Shown here: piece by piece, positions 8,158 through 17,024 of the stretch | Layout of the letters: every line of letters starts with the position of its first letter | Position numbering within the stretch: the stretch's first letter is position 1 | NCBI GenBank assembly: GCA_021787735.1 | Contig: JAJYLL010000031.1 | Span: 1-43,323, forward strand | Length of the DNA: 43,323 bases | Source: Acidobacteriota bacterium | GTDB taxonomy: Bacteria; Acidobacteriota; Terriglobia; UBA7540 | Direction of reading: 5' to 3' | Translations under genes and position numbers: made by a program | Notes under the pieces: model-generated | What the model was told of the DNA's origin: nothing | The model's database searches: none | The model's input: the letters and a program-made list of their open reading frames with translations, nothing else

Positions 8158-8428
8158 GCAAACCTCCTGGCCGAATCTGGACCCAACATTCTTTGAAAGG
8201 CTCTGCGCCTTGAAGGACCGGGAAAGAAGCGCGTACCTCTGCACTCGTCGTCTTAGGCTGTTGATGGGCAGGTGATGGCGTGCCGGCGATGATGTGCGGC
8301 ACGGAAGACTCTGAATCCATCGGGATCTCGCTCGCATCGAAGAAGAGGTCGTGGTATAAAGTTTCACAATCGGGCTCTCGAAAAGAAGTTTCAATTCCGG
8401 GCAGGCGGTGTCGATCGCCAACGCACAT

Positions 8429-9491
8429 ATGGCATTGGATTTTGACATGGTCGTGATCGGCGGGGGCGCGGCAGGGCTGACTGCTGCGGGGATTTCCGCC
8501 TCGCTGGGCGCGAGGACCGCGCTGATCGAAGCGGGCCGCCTTGGTGGCGATTGCACCTGGACCGGATGTGTGCCCAGCAAGGCGCTGCTGAAGGCAGCCG
8601 GGGTTGCCAACACCATCCGCACCGCCGGCCGGTATGGATTGAAGGCGTCTGAGCCGCAGTTTGATTTCGCTGCGGTGATGGACCGTGTCCACGAGCTTCA
8701 AACCGCGGTTTACGAAGATGCCGACGCTCCTCCTGTCTACCAGAAGATGGGCATTGCGGTGATTGAAGGCAAGGCGCAGTTCATCAGCCCGATACAAGTT
8801 GAGGTGCTGGGACTAGACGGCGGCGGGACGACGGCCGAACGTCGCCGGGCTGGCACTGGAGGCTGCGGGCGTTCAGGCAGGCCGCCGCGGCATCACCGTG
8901 GACCGCCATTGCCGCACCACCGTGGAAAACATCTATGCCTGCGGCGACGTGACGGGGATTTACCAGTTCACACACATGTCGGAGCACATGGCCAAAGTGG
9001 CCGTCACCAACGCCCTGCTGCGCTTGAAAATGAAGATTGATACCGCCAACGTCCCCTGGTGCACGTACACCGATCCCGAGCTTGCGCACGTGGGCGCGTC
9101 TGAAATCGAGTTGCATAAGCGCAAGCAGCGCTACGCTGTATACCGGTTCCCATTCAGCAAAATCGACCGCGCTGTGATTGACCGCGAAACCACAGGAATG
9201 GTGAAAGTTTTCGCCAGCAAGTTTAGCGGAAGGATTTACGGCGCCAGCATTCTGGGCGCCCACGCCGGTGATATGATCGGCGAATTCGCTCTCGCCATGC
9301 GGAACAAGGTGACGCTGCGCAAAATGGCGGACACGATTCATCCATACCCGACTTACGCGCTCGGGAATCGCCGCGCCGCTGACCAGTGGTACGTCCGCAA
9401 GCAGTCACGTATGTTCGTGCGCCTGCTCAAGTTGATCTTTCGTTACCACGGGCAATTGCCCGGCACCAGTGGTCCCAACCGGATTGAGTGA
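8429..9491 (+). pseudogene. Mercuric-reductase-like flavoprotein, central domain deleted
   Basis: Two frames together spell a pyridine nucleotide-disulfide oxidoreductase. The first (to about 8820) has the FAD motif VVIGGGAAGLTAAG and the redox-active pair in GGDCTWTGCVPSK. The second (from about 8823, different frame) resumes at [15 protein letters not shown], then IYACGDV and the dimerisation domain ending [18 protein letters not shown]. Between them the NAD(P)-binding domain is missing: the pieces total about 360 residues against roughly 500 in the family. The first piece could start at GTG 8408 or ATG 8429. The C-terminus lacks a Cys-Cys mercury site, so mercury reduction was probably not the original role. 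Either real decay or an assembly deletion explains it. Confidence 0.85.
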
Positions 9492-9642
9492 ACACTTTGC
9501 TCATGAGTCGTCAAGGTAAGGGCAGACTGGACTCTTAAGGCGAATGAACAACAGCGTCTCTTCAGAATGGAAAGGGATGGCAGACTTCGTAGCGCTTTAC
9601 AAGATGCCGCAAAACACGAATCATGCGTTGTCTGCCGTCTGC

Positions 9643-10395
9643 TTATTTCCCTTGTGGATTGGGTACAAATTTTTTGAAGATGTGCAGCGGCTCGGTATTC
9701 GCCACCATTCTTATCTCTCCAGTGGCGAAGTTGAAGCTCCACGTTTCTTCGAAGTCGCCGCAGCGCTTTGCCGGAAGCACGTCTTGCAGTGTCTCATCGA
9801 CATCGACCCAGGTAGAAAACCTCGCTCGAACCAGAATGTTAACGTTCCTATCTGAACTGAACCCCGCGTCTGTCACACGAACAGAGCACTGTTTACCCTT
9901 GTGTGCCTCCAGCAGTTCTGAGAGGTTGGGCTCATAGACCATCCCTGTTCCAGCATCGACGGCGAGTACCTGTTGGGTATCTGGTGCGTCGGACCCCACC
10001 TGCCATTGCTCTGTCAGAGCCAGTAGCATGCGGGAATTTCTGGCCCAGCCCAGAATCTCCATCCCATTCCTTTGGGCTGTCCGCTTCGGGGGCATCATAT
10101 AGACCAGTTGGTATGGAGACCGTGCCTTGGATACCCACAGGCGCGTAGTACTCAGGCACCCGCGACTGTCCTGGAAATCCACCTCAACATAAGCACGCCA
10201 ATTCCCTTGTTCTGAAAGCGAGACGGGGCCATACACAGGGTTCGTCTCCTGCTTTTGCTCGCAGCTGAGGTTGACGAAGAGTGTCTTCTGTGGAGAGACA
10301 CTGGCTGAAGGCGTCGTGGGTTTCTGCCAAGCAAGGCCAGGCAGCGGGAATAGCAGAGGGACCAGGATGCAACGAACGGCCGACGATGTTAGCAT
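9643..10395 (-). CDS. Exported protein of unknown function
   Basis: A 250-aa protein with an N-terminal signal peptide (SSAVRCILVPLLFPLPGLA). The rest is predicted beta-rich with four or so Cys residues (CEQKQ, RGCLS, KQCSV, KRCGDF) that could form disulfides. I do not recognise the family. The ATG at 10395 is preceded by GAGGATG. It lies downstream of the FG-GAP protein on the same strand with a 146-bp gap, so they may be separate units. Confidence 0.65.
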   Translation of the reverse strand: MLTSSAVRCILVPLLFPLPGLAWQKPTTPSASVSPQKTLFVNLSCEQKQETNPVYGPVSLSEQGNWRAYVEVDFQDSRGCLSTTRLWVSKARSPYQLVYMMPPKRTAQRNGMEILGWARNSRMLLALTEQWQVGSDAPDTQQVLAVDAGTGMVYEPNLSELLEAHKGKQCSVRVTDAGFSSDRNVNILVRARFSTWVDVDETLQDVLPAKRCGDFEETWSFNFATGEIRMVANTEPLHIFKKFVPNPQGK

Positions 10396-10541
10396 CAGAT
10401 CATCCTCATTGGGTGAGCACTAATGCCTCTAATTGGCGGGTGGCCATTACAGCGACGCACAGGGAGCAAAGCCCGTGCCAATCGACAAACAATAATCAAC
10501 CTGGACGCCGTGCACACATCAAATGAAAGCATTGTTCCCAT

Positions 10542-11828
10542 TCAGGACCCCAGGTTTTCATACCACTTGACGTTGGCGGTGGATGAGCCAATGGCGACGA
10601 TGTCTGGGCGGCCATCGCCGTTGATGTCTGCAATTGCCAGGCAGGAAGCGGCCATCTCCGTGTCTAGGGTTTCGCGTTCCCATGCGGTTCCCTGATCATC
10701 CTTCGCATGGTAGATAAAGAGCGAAGTTCCCGGGCCGCGGTAGCCGGCCACAATTTCGTCGTTGCCGTCGCCGTCGAGGTCAGCGCAGACCAGCGCGTGC
10801 CCGCTCTTGAAACTGGAATCAATCACCAGTCGCTCAGTAAATCCGTTTTTGCGCCTCGGATAGACAACCACCTTGTCACCGTGCCAGGGCTCGATTGTGG
10901 CAAGGAAGCGTTTGCCGCGGATTTTGCCGACATCGATTTCGCTGGCCCCGTGGTAGCGTTCGGTTTGATCGCCGGGAGTGAGCAGTGTTCTGCTCCACTC
11001 CAGGTTCGCCCCTTTTCCTTTCGCCATAAACAAATTCACGCCCCGGGCGCTTGCCGTAAGGATTTCATCGCGGCCGTCACCGTTCCAATCCATCACGTGG
11101 ACACCATGCACGAGGTTCAGCGTGTCGTCAATCAGGTGCGGCATCCATTTGCTTGATCGCGCAAGGGCGGCTTGGGCATGGCCAGAAAGCAGTGCCTCCG
11201 GCATCTGGAACCAGGTGATCTGCGCCGGGACAGAATAATCAGGAGGCCTCGCTCCTGCGCCCACGATGGGCACTACCACCAGTTCAAGCTGCCCATCGCC
11301 ATCAAGGTCGGCCCAGCGCAGCCGGTGCGAACCGGGAATGCGTCCGATCGGCCGGAGAGACCACTCGGAATCGGGCGAGGCGCCGGGCCGCGCCCACCAG
11401 AGGTCCCCGCCCGTTTCTGCATGGTCCAGATCGAAGCCGCTGGCGAGCGCCATACCCCGAGCGGGATAACCCGCACGAAACAGCGGCGCCAGGCTGATAT
11501 TCTTCACGGTTGAAGTTGTAACGGACCTCGCACGCCACGAAGGATTCTGATACCAGTCAACAATGCTCTGCCCGGAGCTCAGCGCAAGAATATCCGGTCG
11601 GCCATCGCGGTTTACATCCGCGACGGCAACTTGGTATCCTTCCGGAATTTTCGCCACCGCATGCGCCTGCCAACGCGAACGGCTGTTGCCTGCCCGGACT
11701 GTACACGCAATCGAGAAGCTGGCAAATGCGCTGCCTGCGCTGAGCGCCGTCTTCAAGAACACCCGCCGCGATTCGCCGCCCTTCCTGCTGCTGGGCGGAA
11801 GATCTTGTCTGCTGCTATGCTGAGCCAT
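10542..11828 (-). CDS. Tat-exported FG-GAP/VCBS beta-propeller protein
   Basis: Exported protein of 428 aa. The N-terminus carries a Tat signal with ESRRVFLKTALSAG. At least five calcium-binding FG-GAP repeats follow, recognised by DVNRDGRPDIL, DLDGDGQLELV, DWNGDGRDEIL, DLDGDGNDEIV and DINGDGRPDIV, spread along the chain as the blades of a propeller. Such proteins bind carbohydrate or protein partners or act as lyases; no catalytic signature is visible. The frame continues upstream to 11984, but I chose ATG 11828 because it places the twin-arginine motif near the start. Confidence 0.85.
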   Translation of the reverse strand: MAQHSSRQDLPPSSRKGGESRRVFLKTALSAGSAFASFSIACTVRAGNSRSRWQAHAVAKIPEGYQVAVADVNRDGRPDILALSSGQSIVDWYQNPSWRARSVTTSTVKNISLAPLFRAGYPARGMALASGFDLDHAETGGDLWWARPGASPDSEWSLRPIGRIPGSHRLRWADLDGDGQLELVVVPIVGAGARPPDYSVPAQITWFQMPEALLSGHAQAALARSSKWMPHLIDDTLNLVHGVHVMDWNGDGRDEILTASARGVNLFMAKGKGANLEWSRTLLTPGDQTERYHGASEIDVGKIRGKRFLATIEPWHGDKVVVYPRRKNGFTERLVIDSSFKSGHALVCADLDGDGNDEIVAGYRGPGTSLFIYHAKDDQGTAWERETLDTEMAASCLAIADINGDGRPDIVAIGSSTANVKWYENLGS

Positions 11829-11932
11829 ACGCCTCGATTCTACGCCCAAAATCCAGCTATGGCAGCGGAAGTAAACAGCAGGCCGCGTGTCTTTGCTCAG
11901 GACTCTTCTGTGTCCGGAAGAGAAGGGTGAAA

Positions 11933-11981
11933 TTGACAGCGGAAGAAAGCGAGTGGTAAACTGCCTACCGACTGGTCGGTA
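11933..11981 (+). promoter_or_regulatory. leuC promoter with a TetR-like operator at the start site
   Basis: TTGACA (11933-11938) and TAAACT (11957-11962) are 18 bp apart. The expected transcription start, near 11969, falls inside the palindrome TACCGACTGGTCGGTA (11966-11981): 7-bp half sites around TG. Palindromes of this form resemble operators of TetR-family repressors, and an operator on the start site blocks initiation. No TetR gene is in the window. The leader to leuC is about 110 nt. Confidence 0.55.
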
Positions 11982-11992
11982 CATGCTGGGCG

Positions 11993-12010
11993 GCGCCGGA
12001 AACCCGGCGC
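11993..12010 (+). promoter_or_regulatory. Leader hairpin before leuC
   Basis: GCGCCGG (11993-11999) pairs with CCGGCGC (12004-12010) over the loop AAAC. No leucine-rich leader peptide is seen and no U-run follows, so a classical attenuator is not supported. Confidence 0.35.
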
Positions 12011-12079
12011 AAAACCGCCAATGGGGCCCTGTTGCAAGCCGGCTTCCGAACGCTTTCAGAATGAGTTAAAGTAGACAAT

Positions 12080-13501
12080 ATGCCATCGCAAACGATGTAC
12101 GAAAAGATTTGGAGCGCCCACGTTGTCCGGGAAGAGACTGGACAGCCGACGCTCATCTATATTGACCGCCATCTGGTCCATGAAGTGACTTCTGCGCAGG
12201 CCTTTGCGGGGCTTCGTGCCAATGGACGCAAGGTCCGCCGGCCGGACCTGACCTTTGCGGTGATGGACCATTCCGTGCCCACCACCGATCGCAGCCTGCC
12301 GATTCTGGACCAGGCCGCCAAAGCGCAGTTTGCCGCGCTGGAGCGCAATTGCAAGGAAAACAACATTCTGCTGTTTGACATGCACGACCGCAACCAGGGC
12401 ATTGTGCATATCGTCGGCCCTGAGCTTGGCATCACGAACCCTGGCCAGACAATTGTTTGTGGCGACAGCCACACGTCCACTCATGGCGCGTTCGGAGCGC
12501 TGGCATTCGGCATCGGTACGAGTGAAGTGGAACACGTGCTGGCCACCCAGTGCCTTTCGCAGTTCAAGTCGAAATCCATGCTGGTGCGGGTGAATGGCCA
12601 GCGCCCGCAGGGCGTCACGGCCAAGGATATTATCCTGGCTATCATTGGAAAAATCGGGACCGCCGGCGGCACTGGCTTCGTGATTGAGTACGCGGGCGAG
12701 GGCATCCGCAAGCTTTCCATGGAAGGCCGGATGACGGTGTGTAACATGTCGATTGAAGGCGGGGCGCGCGCCGGAATGGTGGCACCCGACGATACAACAT
12801 TTGCTTACCTTGAGGGCCGTCCTTATGTTTCGCGCGGAAAGGAATTCCAGGCGGCGGTTGATCGCTGGAAGACCTTCGCGAGCGGTCCGGGCGCGACCTA
12901 TGACCACACGGTGGAACTCAATGCAGCGGAAATCGCTCCTCAGGTAACCTGGGGAACCAACCCGGGCATGGTGACCGACGTTACAGGCAGCGTGCCGGCC
13001 CCCTTTTCTTTCAGCGATTCGGCGTCGCGCGAGTCCGCAGCGCGGGCGCTTGAATATATGGGATTGAAACCCGGAACGCGCATTGCGGACATTCCGATTG
13101 ACCGCGTGTTCATCGGCTCATGCACCAACGCGCGCATTGAGGACTTGCGGCTGGCCGCGCGCGTGCTTGACGGAAAGAAGATTGCATCCAGCATCAAAGG
13201 CGCGCTGGCCGTTCCCGGTTCGCGTCGCGTCAAGGCGCAAGCGGAGGCCGAGGGTTTGGATAAGGTTTTCCGAGCGGCAGGATTCGAGTGGCGCGACGCC
13301 GGTTGCAGCATGTGCCTGGCCATGAATCCGGATGTTTTACCGAGCGGCGAGCGCTGTGCCAGCACCTCTAACCGCAACTTTGAGGGTCGCCAGGGCAAGG
13401 GCGGCCGCACGCATCTGGTGAGTCCGATGATGGCTGCAGCAGCGGCCGTCGAAGGTCACTTTGTTGACATCCGCAAGTGGGACCTGGGGCACGTTGAATA
13501 G
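12080..13501 (+). CDS. leuC: 3-Isopropylmalate dehydratase, large subunit
   Basis: Isomerises 2- to 3-isopropylmalate with LeuD in leucine biosynthesis, in the cytoplasm. The aconitase-type chain is 473 aa, usual for LeuC. Conserved pieces include [33 protein letters not shown], and the 4Fe-4S ligands: one Cys in [13 protein letters not shown] and two in [12 protein letters not shown]. It begins with ATG at 12080 behind a weak ribosome site (AAAG). leuD follows after 198 bp on the same strand, so the two are probably cotranscribed. A TetR-like operator covers the predicted start of transcription. No leuA or clear leuB is in the window. Confidence 0.96.
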   Translation: MPSQTMYEKIWSAHVVREETGQPTLIYIDRHLVHEVTSAQAFAGLRANGRKVRRPDLTFAVMDHSVPTTDRSLPILDQAAKAQFAALERNCKENNILLFDMHDRNQGIVHIVGPELGITNPGQTIVCGDSHTSTHGAFGALAFGIGTSEVEHVLATQCLSQFKSKSMLVRVNGQRPQGVTAKDIILAIIGKIGTAGGTGFVIEYAGEGIRKLSMEGRMTVCNMSIEGGARAGMVAPDDTTFAYLEGRPYVSRGKEFQAAVDRWKTFASGPGATYDHTVELNAAEIAPQVTWGTNPGMVTDVTGSVPAPFSFSDSASRESAARALEYMGLKPGTRIADIPIDRVFIGSCTNARIEDLRLAARVLDGKKIASSIKGALAVPGSRRVKAQAEAEGLDKVFRAAGFEWRDAGCSMCLAMNPDVLPSGERCASTSNRNFEGRQGKGGRTHLVSPMMAAAAAVEGHFVDIRKWDLGHVE

Positions 13502-13563
13502 CCAGCATCCTGCCCAAATACAGTTTGCCGGATGCAAATTGCAATTACGAGTTACAAATTGAA

Positions 13564-13678
13564 GGTTCTGAGTTCAGGGTTGTGAGTTGAGAGTTTGCCG
13601 GGCGGATACCCGAGTAATCATGTTGACGAACAAGAACGACCTTTGTGGTCTCGCAACAATTACTCAGAACTCAGAACC
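13564..13678. repeat. Inverted repeat in the leuC-leuD spacer
   Basis: GGTTCTGAGTTC (13564-13575) and GAACTCAGAACC (13667-13678) are a perfect 12-bp inverted repeat 91 bp apart. The spacer is rich in GAGTT/AACTC variants. It may fold in the leuCD mRNA between the two reading frames or be a relic of a dispersed intergenic repeat. Confidence 0.5.
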
Positions 13679-13699
13679 CTGAGCTTTTTTGGAGTTGAT

Positions 13700-14347
13700 A
13701 TGACACCCTTTACAAAGTTGACGGGAATCGTTGCGCCGGTGGATCGCGTTAACGTGGACACGGATCAGATTATTCCCAAGCAGTTTCTGAAGGCCATCAC
13801 GCGCGAAGGATTCGGCCGTTTTCTCTTCTACGACTGGCGCTACCTGGATGGAGAGAAACCGAACCCGGACTTCGTGCTGAACCAGCCGCGCTACCATGGC
13901 GCTTCGATCCTGCTGGCGCGGACTAATTTTGGCTGCGGCTCCAGCCGCGAGCACGCTCCGTGGGCTGTCCTGGACTACGGTTTCCGGGCGATCATCGCTC
14001 CCAGTTACGCTGACATTTTTTACAACAACTGCTTCAAGAACGGCATTCTTCCCATCACTTTGCCAGAGGAGCAGGTGGATGAACTCTTCCGGCGCACCAG
14101 AGGGAACGATGGCTATGAGTTGACGGTGGATCTGGAAAGCCAGACCATCACTGAGGCAACACCCGTTCCGGACGGTGGCCTGAAGATTCCCTTTAAAGTT
14201 GACTCCTTCCGGCGGGAGTGCCTGCTGAACGGATGGGACGACATCGGCCTGACGTTGCGCTTCGAAGATCAGATTGCCGGCTTCGAAAAAACACATCAGC
14301 CGAATGCTACCCGCTACGGCTCACTCGAAACGTTATCCGGCAAATAA
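13700..14347 (+). CDS. leuD: 3-Isopropylmalate dehydratase, small subunit
   Basis: Swivel domain partner of LeuC, 215 aa. Starts [15 protein letters not shown] and contains [14 protein letters not shown], the substrate-binding loop region [18 protein letters not shown] (here [19 protein letters not shown]), and [16 protein letters not shown]. The longer frame begins at 13595, but ATG 13700 has GGAG six bases upstream and matches the family N-terminus. Downstream, a 226-bp gap separates it from the convergent rhomboid gene. Confidence 0.95.
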   Translation: MTPFTKLTGIVAPVDRVNVDTDQIIPKQFLKAITREGFGRFLFYDWRYLDGEKPNPDFVLNQPRYHGASILLARTNFGCGSSREHAPWAVLDYGFRAIIAPSYADIFYNNCFKNGILPITLPEEQVDELFRRTRGNDGYELTVDLESQTITEATPVPDGGLKIPFKVDSFRRECLLNGWDDIGLTLRFEDQIAGFEKTHQPNATRYGSLETLSGK

Positions 14348-14469
14348 CCAGTCCACTTTGACTACTCTGTAGCTTCCCGCAAGACGGCCTGTTCTACTTC
14401 ATGAGCGGCAGGCCCGTCATTTTTAGAGAAGCAAAGAATCCCCGAATTAACCGCAAGAGAACAAATGCA

Positions 14470-14511
14470 GAGATCCTTCGCCGCCTTTGACTCCTCAGGA
14501 TGACAGGCGGC
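14470..14511. repeat. Intergenic palindromic element
   Basis: GCCGCC (14480-14485) and GGCGGC (14506-14511) flank a core containing CTCAGGATGACA, with GAGATCCTTCG just before it. The GATCCTTCG ... TCAGGATGAC layout resembles short intergenic repeats seen in many environmental genomes (general impression, not checked). It may end transcription from both convergent genes. Confidence 0.35.
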
Positions 14512-14573
14512 GGGCCCGGCGCCGTGGTCCTTCGCTTCACTCGGCATGATCTGTTGAGGCGCTCGTGCTGGAA

Positions 14574-15518
14574 TCAGCGGTAGAGGATGGGATTGTTAAT
14601 CTGCAGGGCCATCAGGGCAAACGAGCCTGCGATGACGATAACGGAAAGTACCGCCAGCACATTCCACAAATTCTCTGCCGTGCGCGTCTCCGGCACGCCT
14701 TCAGGAATCAGGTAGCCCAGAACGATGCCGGCGCCAAGTCCGCCGAAGTGCGCGGCGTTATCAATCGGGAAAAACAGGCCGAAGATGGCAATATAGATGA
14801 CCCACCGCCACAACATGCTGCGATAATCTTTTCCCATGCGTCCGTGGTGGAAGGTGGCCCCGATAAGGACCCCGATCAGCCCCATGATGGCACCTGAAGC
14901 ACCGATGGCAAGCGCACCCGGCATCCACCACAGGCTGGCGACGTAACCGAAGATGCCTGTGACAAGAAACATTACGACGAATTTGGAAACGCCGAATAAA
15001 CCTTCCACCTCGGGTGAAATATCAAAGAGCACCCAGAGGTTCATCCCGATGTGCAGAAGACCGGCGTGGAGGAAAATGGCCGTCACCAGCCGCCACCACT
15101 GGCCGAAAATGAAAACGTAAGGTCCGTACAAGGCTCCCAACCGAGCCATGACGATACTGCGAATGCTTCCGATTCCAAAAAAGCCCCCGGACTGTCCCGC
15201 CCCGCCGGCCCTCTGCGTCATGAACCATTCCACGACAAACATCAAGACCATTGCTGCTGCCAATATTGAAGTTGCGCTGGTCGGGGTGGGAATAATGCCC
15301 ATGACGCGGCCGGGAGTTCCTGTACCGCCCCGCGCGCGCTGGGGCCCCATTCTTGCGCCGCAATGGGGGCAGACTTTGGTGCCTCGCGGATTCAGCGCCC
15401 GGCATTCCGGGCACATGCGGTGAGAAGTGTCATACTTCTGCTCGGCGGAGCCAAACGACGATTCCCACCAGTTCTTAAGTTGCTGGATCTTGAACCAAAT
15501 TTCTCGTGGAAGTTGCAT
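14574..15518 (-). CDS. Rhomboid intramembrane serine protease with N-terminal zinc ribbon
   Basis: Cleaves transmembrane substrates in the membrane. Residues 36-54 hold a zinc ribbon (CPEC ... CPHCGA), then about six membrane segments. Catalytic Ser208 lies in IGASGAIMGL and His257 in NAAHFGGLGAG, with the family HAGLLHIGMN motif earlier. The open frame reaches 15554 (TTG), but a TATAAT-like -10 for this gene sits at 15558-15563, so translation must start further in; ATG 15518 is the best choice (314 aa, weak ribosome site). The substrate is unknown. Confidence 0.9.
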   Translation of the reverse strand: MQLPREIWFKIQQLKNWWESSFGSAEQKYDTSHRMCPECRALNPRGTKVCPHCGARMGPQRARGGTGTPGRVMGIIPTPTSATSILAAAMVLMFVVEWFMTQRAGGAGQSGGFFGIGSIRSIVMARLGALYGPYVFIFGQWWRLVTAIFLHAGLLHIGMNLWVLFDISPEVEGLFGVSKFVVMFLVTGIFGYVASLWWMPGALAIGASGAIMGLIGVLIGATFHHGRMGKDYRSMLWRWVIYIAIFGLFFPIDNAAHFGGLGAGIVLGYLIPEGVPETRTAENLWNVLAVLSVIVIAGSFALMALQINNPILYR

Positions 15519-15557
15519 AAGCACCGTGAGTTCTGAACGCCGGGAGATAAGCAACTA

Positions 15558-15563
15558 TTATAT
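15558..15563 (-). promoter_or_regulatory. -10 element of the rhomboid gene
   Basis: The minus strand reads AATATAATAG here, giving TATAAT. A weak -35 (TGTCAA) lies 18 bp upstream. The start of transcription would be near 15551, which rules out the TTG at 15554 as start codon. Confidence 0.45.
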
Positions 15564-15851
15564 TCCACCCACCTGCCCGCTTGACACGATTTTCGCGGCC
15601 GCCGGCGTTTCGATTGGAATTTGTGGTTGCCAATTCATCCCGCCACAAGGCGGCATAATGTTGTTTCTGCGAGAAAGACAGGAGCCGAAACAGCGGTGCC
15701 CACGGCCCTGAATTCGACACTTACAATGCCTGCCGCGTCGCAGCACGCGCCATCCTGGGGTAAAATGGGCAACTGGCCGATGATTTCTTTTCTGGCCGCA
15801 ACGATGGGCTGCAACATTGCGAGGACGAGCGGAAAACAGAACGCATAAGTC

Positions 15852-16628
15852 TTGACGAAGAAACGGACAAAATCTGAAATCGTGGTCAAGACGCTAGAGT
15901 TCAAATCCTGTTTCGGAAAATACAAGAGGCTCGGCCGTCTTGTTATTGTGGCGGGCCTAGCGTTCTTCTGGACCAGTTGCCATCACCGGGCGGTGGTTGT
16001 TGCTCCGCCTTCGCCCACCCCCGCGCCGCCAGCGCCCTCGAAGCCGGGGCGGCCCTCAGAGCAGCCTCCACCGCCGGCCCCCATTGTGCAGGGAGAAGAA
16101 GGGATTGCTTCCTGGTACGGGCACCCCTTCGACGGCAGGCGGACATCAAGCGGTGAGATTTACAACATGAATGCCATGACGGCGGCGCACCGCACCCTGC
16201 CCTTTGGGACTCTCGTGCGAGTTCACGATCTTGAGAACGGGAAGAGCGTGGTTGTGCGCATCAATGATCGCGGACCGTTTGTGGAGGGGCGAATCATTGA
16301 CCTCTCTTATGCGGCGGCAAGGGCAATGGGCATGCCAGGGACGGCCCTGGTGCGGTTGCATATTTTGAATGTCGGGCCGGATGCGGCGGGCGGCATTTAC
16401 GCGGTGCAGATCGGCGCGTTCCTTGACCCTAGCAACGCCGAAAGGCTGAAGCGGCGTATTGAGAAAAAGTTTCAGCCGGTCATCATCAAAACGGCAAACC
16501 GCCCTAACGGTGTGTTCAATCTTGTTCTCGTGGGCCAGGAAAGTACCCAGCAGCAGGCGGAGCAACTGGCAAGCCGACTGGTGCATGACAAACTGGCAAC
16601 ACAGCCCTTCGTGGTCCGCACCAATTAG
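15852..16628 (+). CDS. rlpA: RlpA-like septal lytic transglycosylase lipoprotein with SPOR domain
   Basis: Peptidoglycan-cleaving or -binding outer-membrane lipoprotein active at division sites. A membrane segment ends in FFWTSC, a lipobox-like Cys near residue 43. A Pro-rich linker (about 50-78) follows, then the double-psi beta-barrel (GIASWYGHPFDGRRTSSGE, ... MTAAHRTLPFGTLVRVHDL, RINDRGPFVEGRIIDLS) and a C-terminal SPOR domain (IYAVQIGAFLDPSNAERLK) that recognises denuded glycan strands. The start is uncertain: TTG 15852 opens the frame and no in-frame ATG precedes the membrane segment; GTG 15882 is an alternative. The HIT gene follows 30 bp later. The 289 bp before 15852 hold no gene I can support. 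Confidence 0.88.
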   Translation: MTKKRTKSEIVVKTLEFKSCFGKYKRLGRLVIVAGLAFFWTSCHHRAVVVAPPSPTPAPPAPSKPGRPSEQPPPPAPIVQGEEGIASWYGHPFDGRRTSSGEIYNMNAMTAAHRTLPFGTLVRVHDLENGKSVVVRINDRGPFVEGRIIDLSYAAARAMGMPGTALVRLHILNVGPDAAGGIYAVQIGAFLDPSNAERLKRRIEKKFQPVIIKTANRPNGVFNLVLVGQESTQQQAEQLASRLVHDKLATQPFVVRTN

Positions 16629-16658
16629 AACCCGTTAACGACTTCGTGCGGAGGCAGC

Positions 16659-17003
16659 ATGAATAAGTGCATCTTTTGCAAAATCATTGAACGCCAACAG
16701 CCGGCCAAGATTGTGTACGAGGACGAAGAGATCGTCGCCATTGAAGATATCCGGCCGCAGGCGCCGGTCCATTTGCTGGTGATGCCTCGAAAACACCTTC
16801 CCTCACTGAATGAAGCCGATGGCGCCGATGCCCCGCTACTGGGCCGTCTCTTTGCGGTGGCCGCCCATCTGGCCCGTGAGCGGCAGCTTGAGTCTCGAGG
16901 CTATCGGACCGTGATCAATAATGGACCGTGGGCAGGGCAAACCGTTAACCATCTGCACGTGCACGTGCTGGGTGGACGTGTTTTTCACTGGCCTCCGGGA
17001 TAA
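16659..17003 (+). CDS. HIT-family nucleotide-binding protein
   Basis: Histidine-triad hydrolase of the HINT type, acting on nucleoside phosphoramidates or related nucleotides in the cytoplasm. Two N-terminal Cys (CIFCKI) match the zinc site, and the active-site triad is HLHVHVLGG near residue 98. Length 114 aa is normal. ATG 16659 follows GGAGG. It is 30 bp downstream of rlpA and likely cotranscribed. Confidence 0.94.
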   Translation: MNKCIFCKIIERQQPAKIVYEDEEIVAIEDIRPQAPVHLLVMPRKHLPSLNEADGADAPLLGRLFAVAAHLARERQLESRGYRTVINNGPWAGQTVNHLHVHVLGGRVFHWPPG

Positions 17004-17024
17004 CTTTCCGCCCCAACCGGTCGG

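Noticed and set aside
12056..12907. 283-codon minus-strand frame opposite leuC
   Set aside because: Shadow of leuC, whose identity is certain.
15885..15925. tRNA-like sequence (GAGTTCAAATCCTG) near the start of rlpA
   Set aside because: It resembles a T-arm, but the stem positions do not pair and no acceptor, D or anticodon arm can be built.
15635..15925. 96-codon minus-strand frame between the rhomboid and rlpA genes
   Set aside because: No convincing ribosome site or domain, and it overlaps the start of rlpA; left as unassigned spacer.
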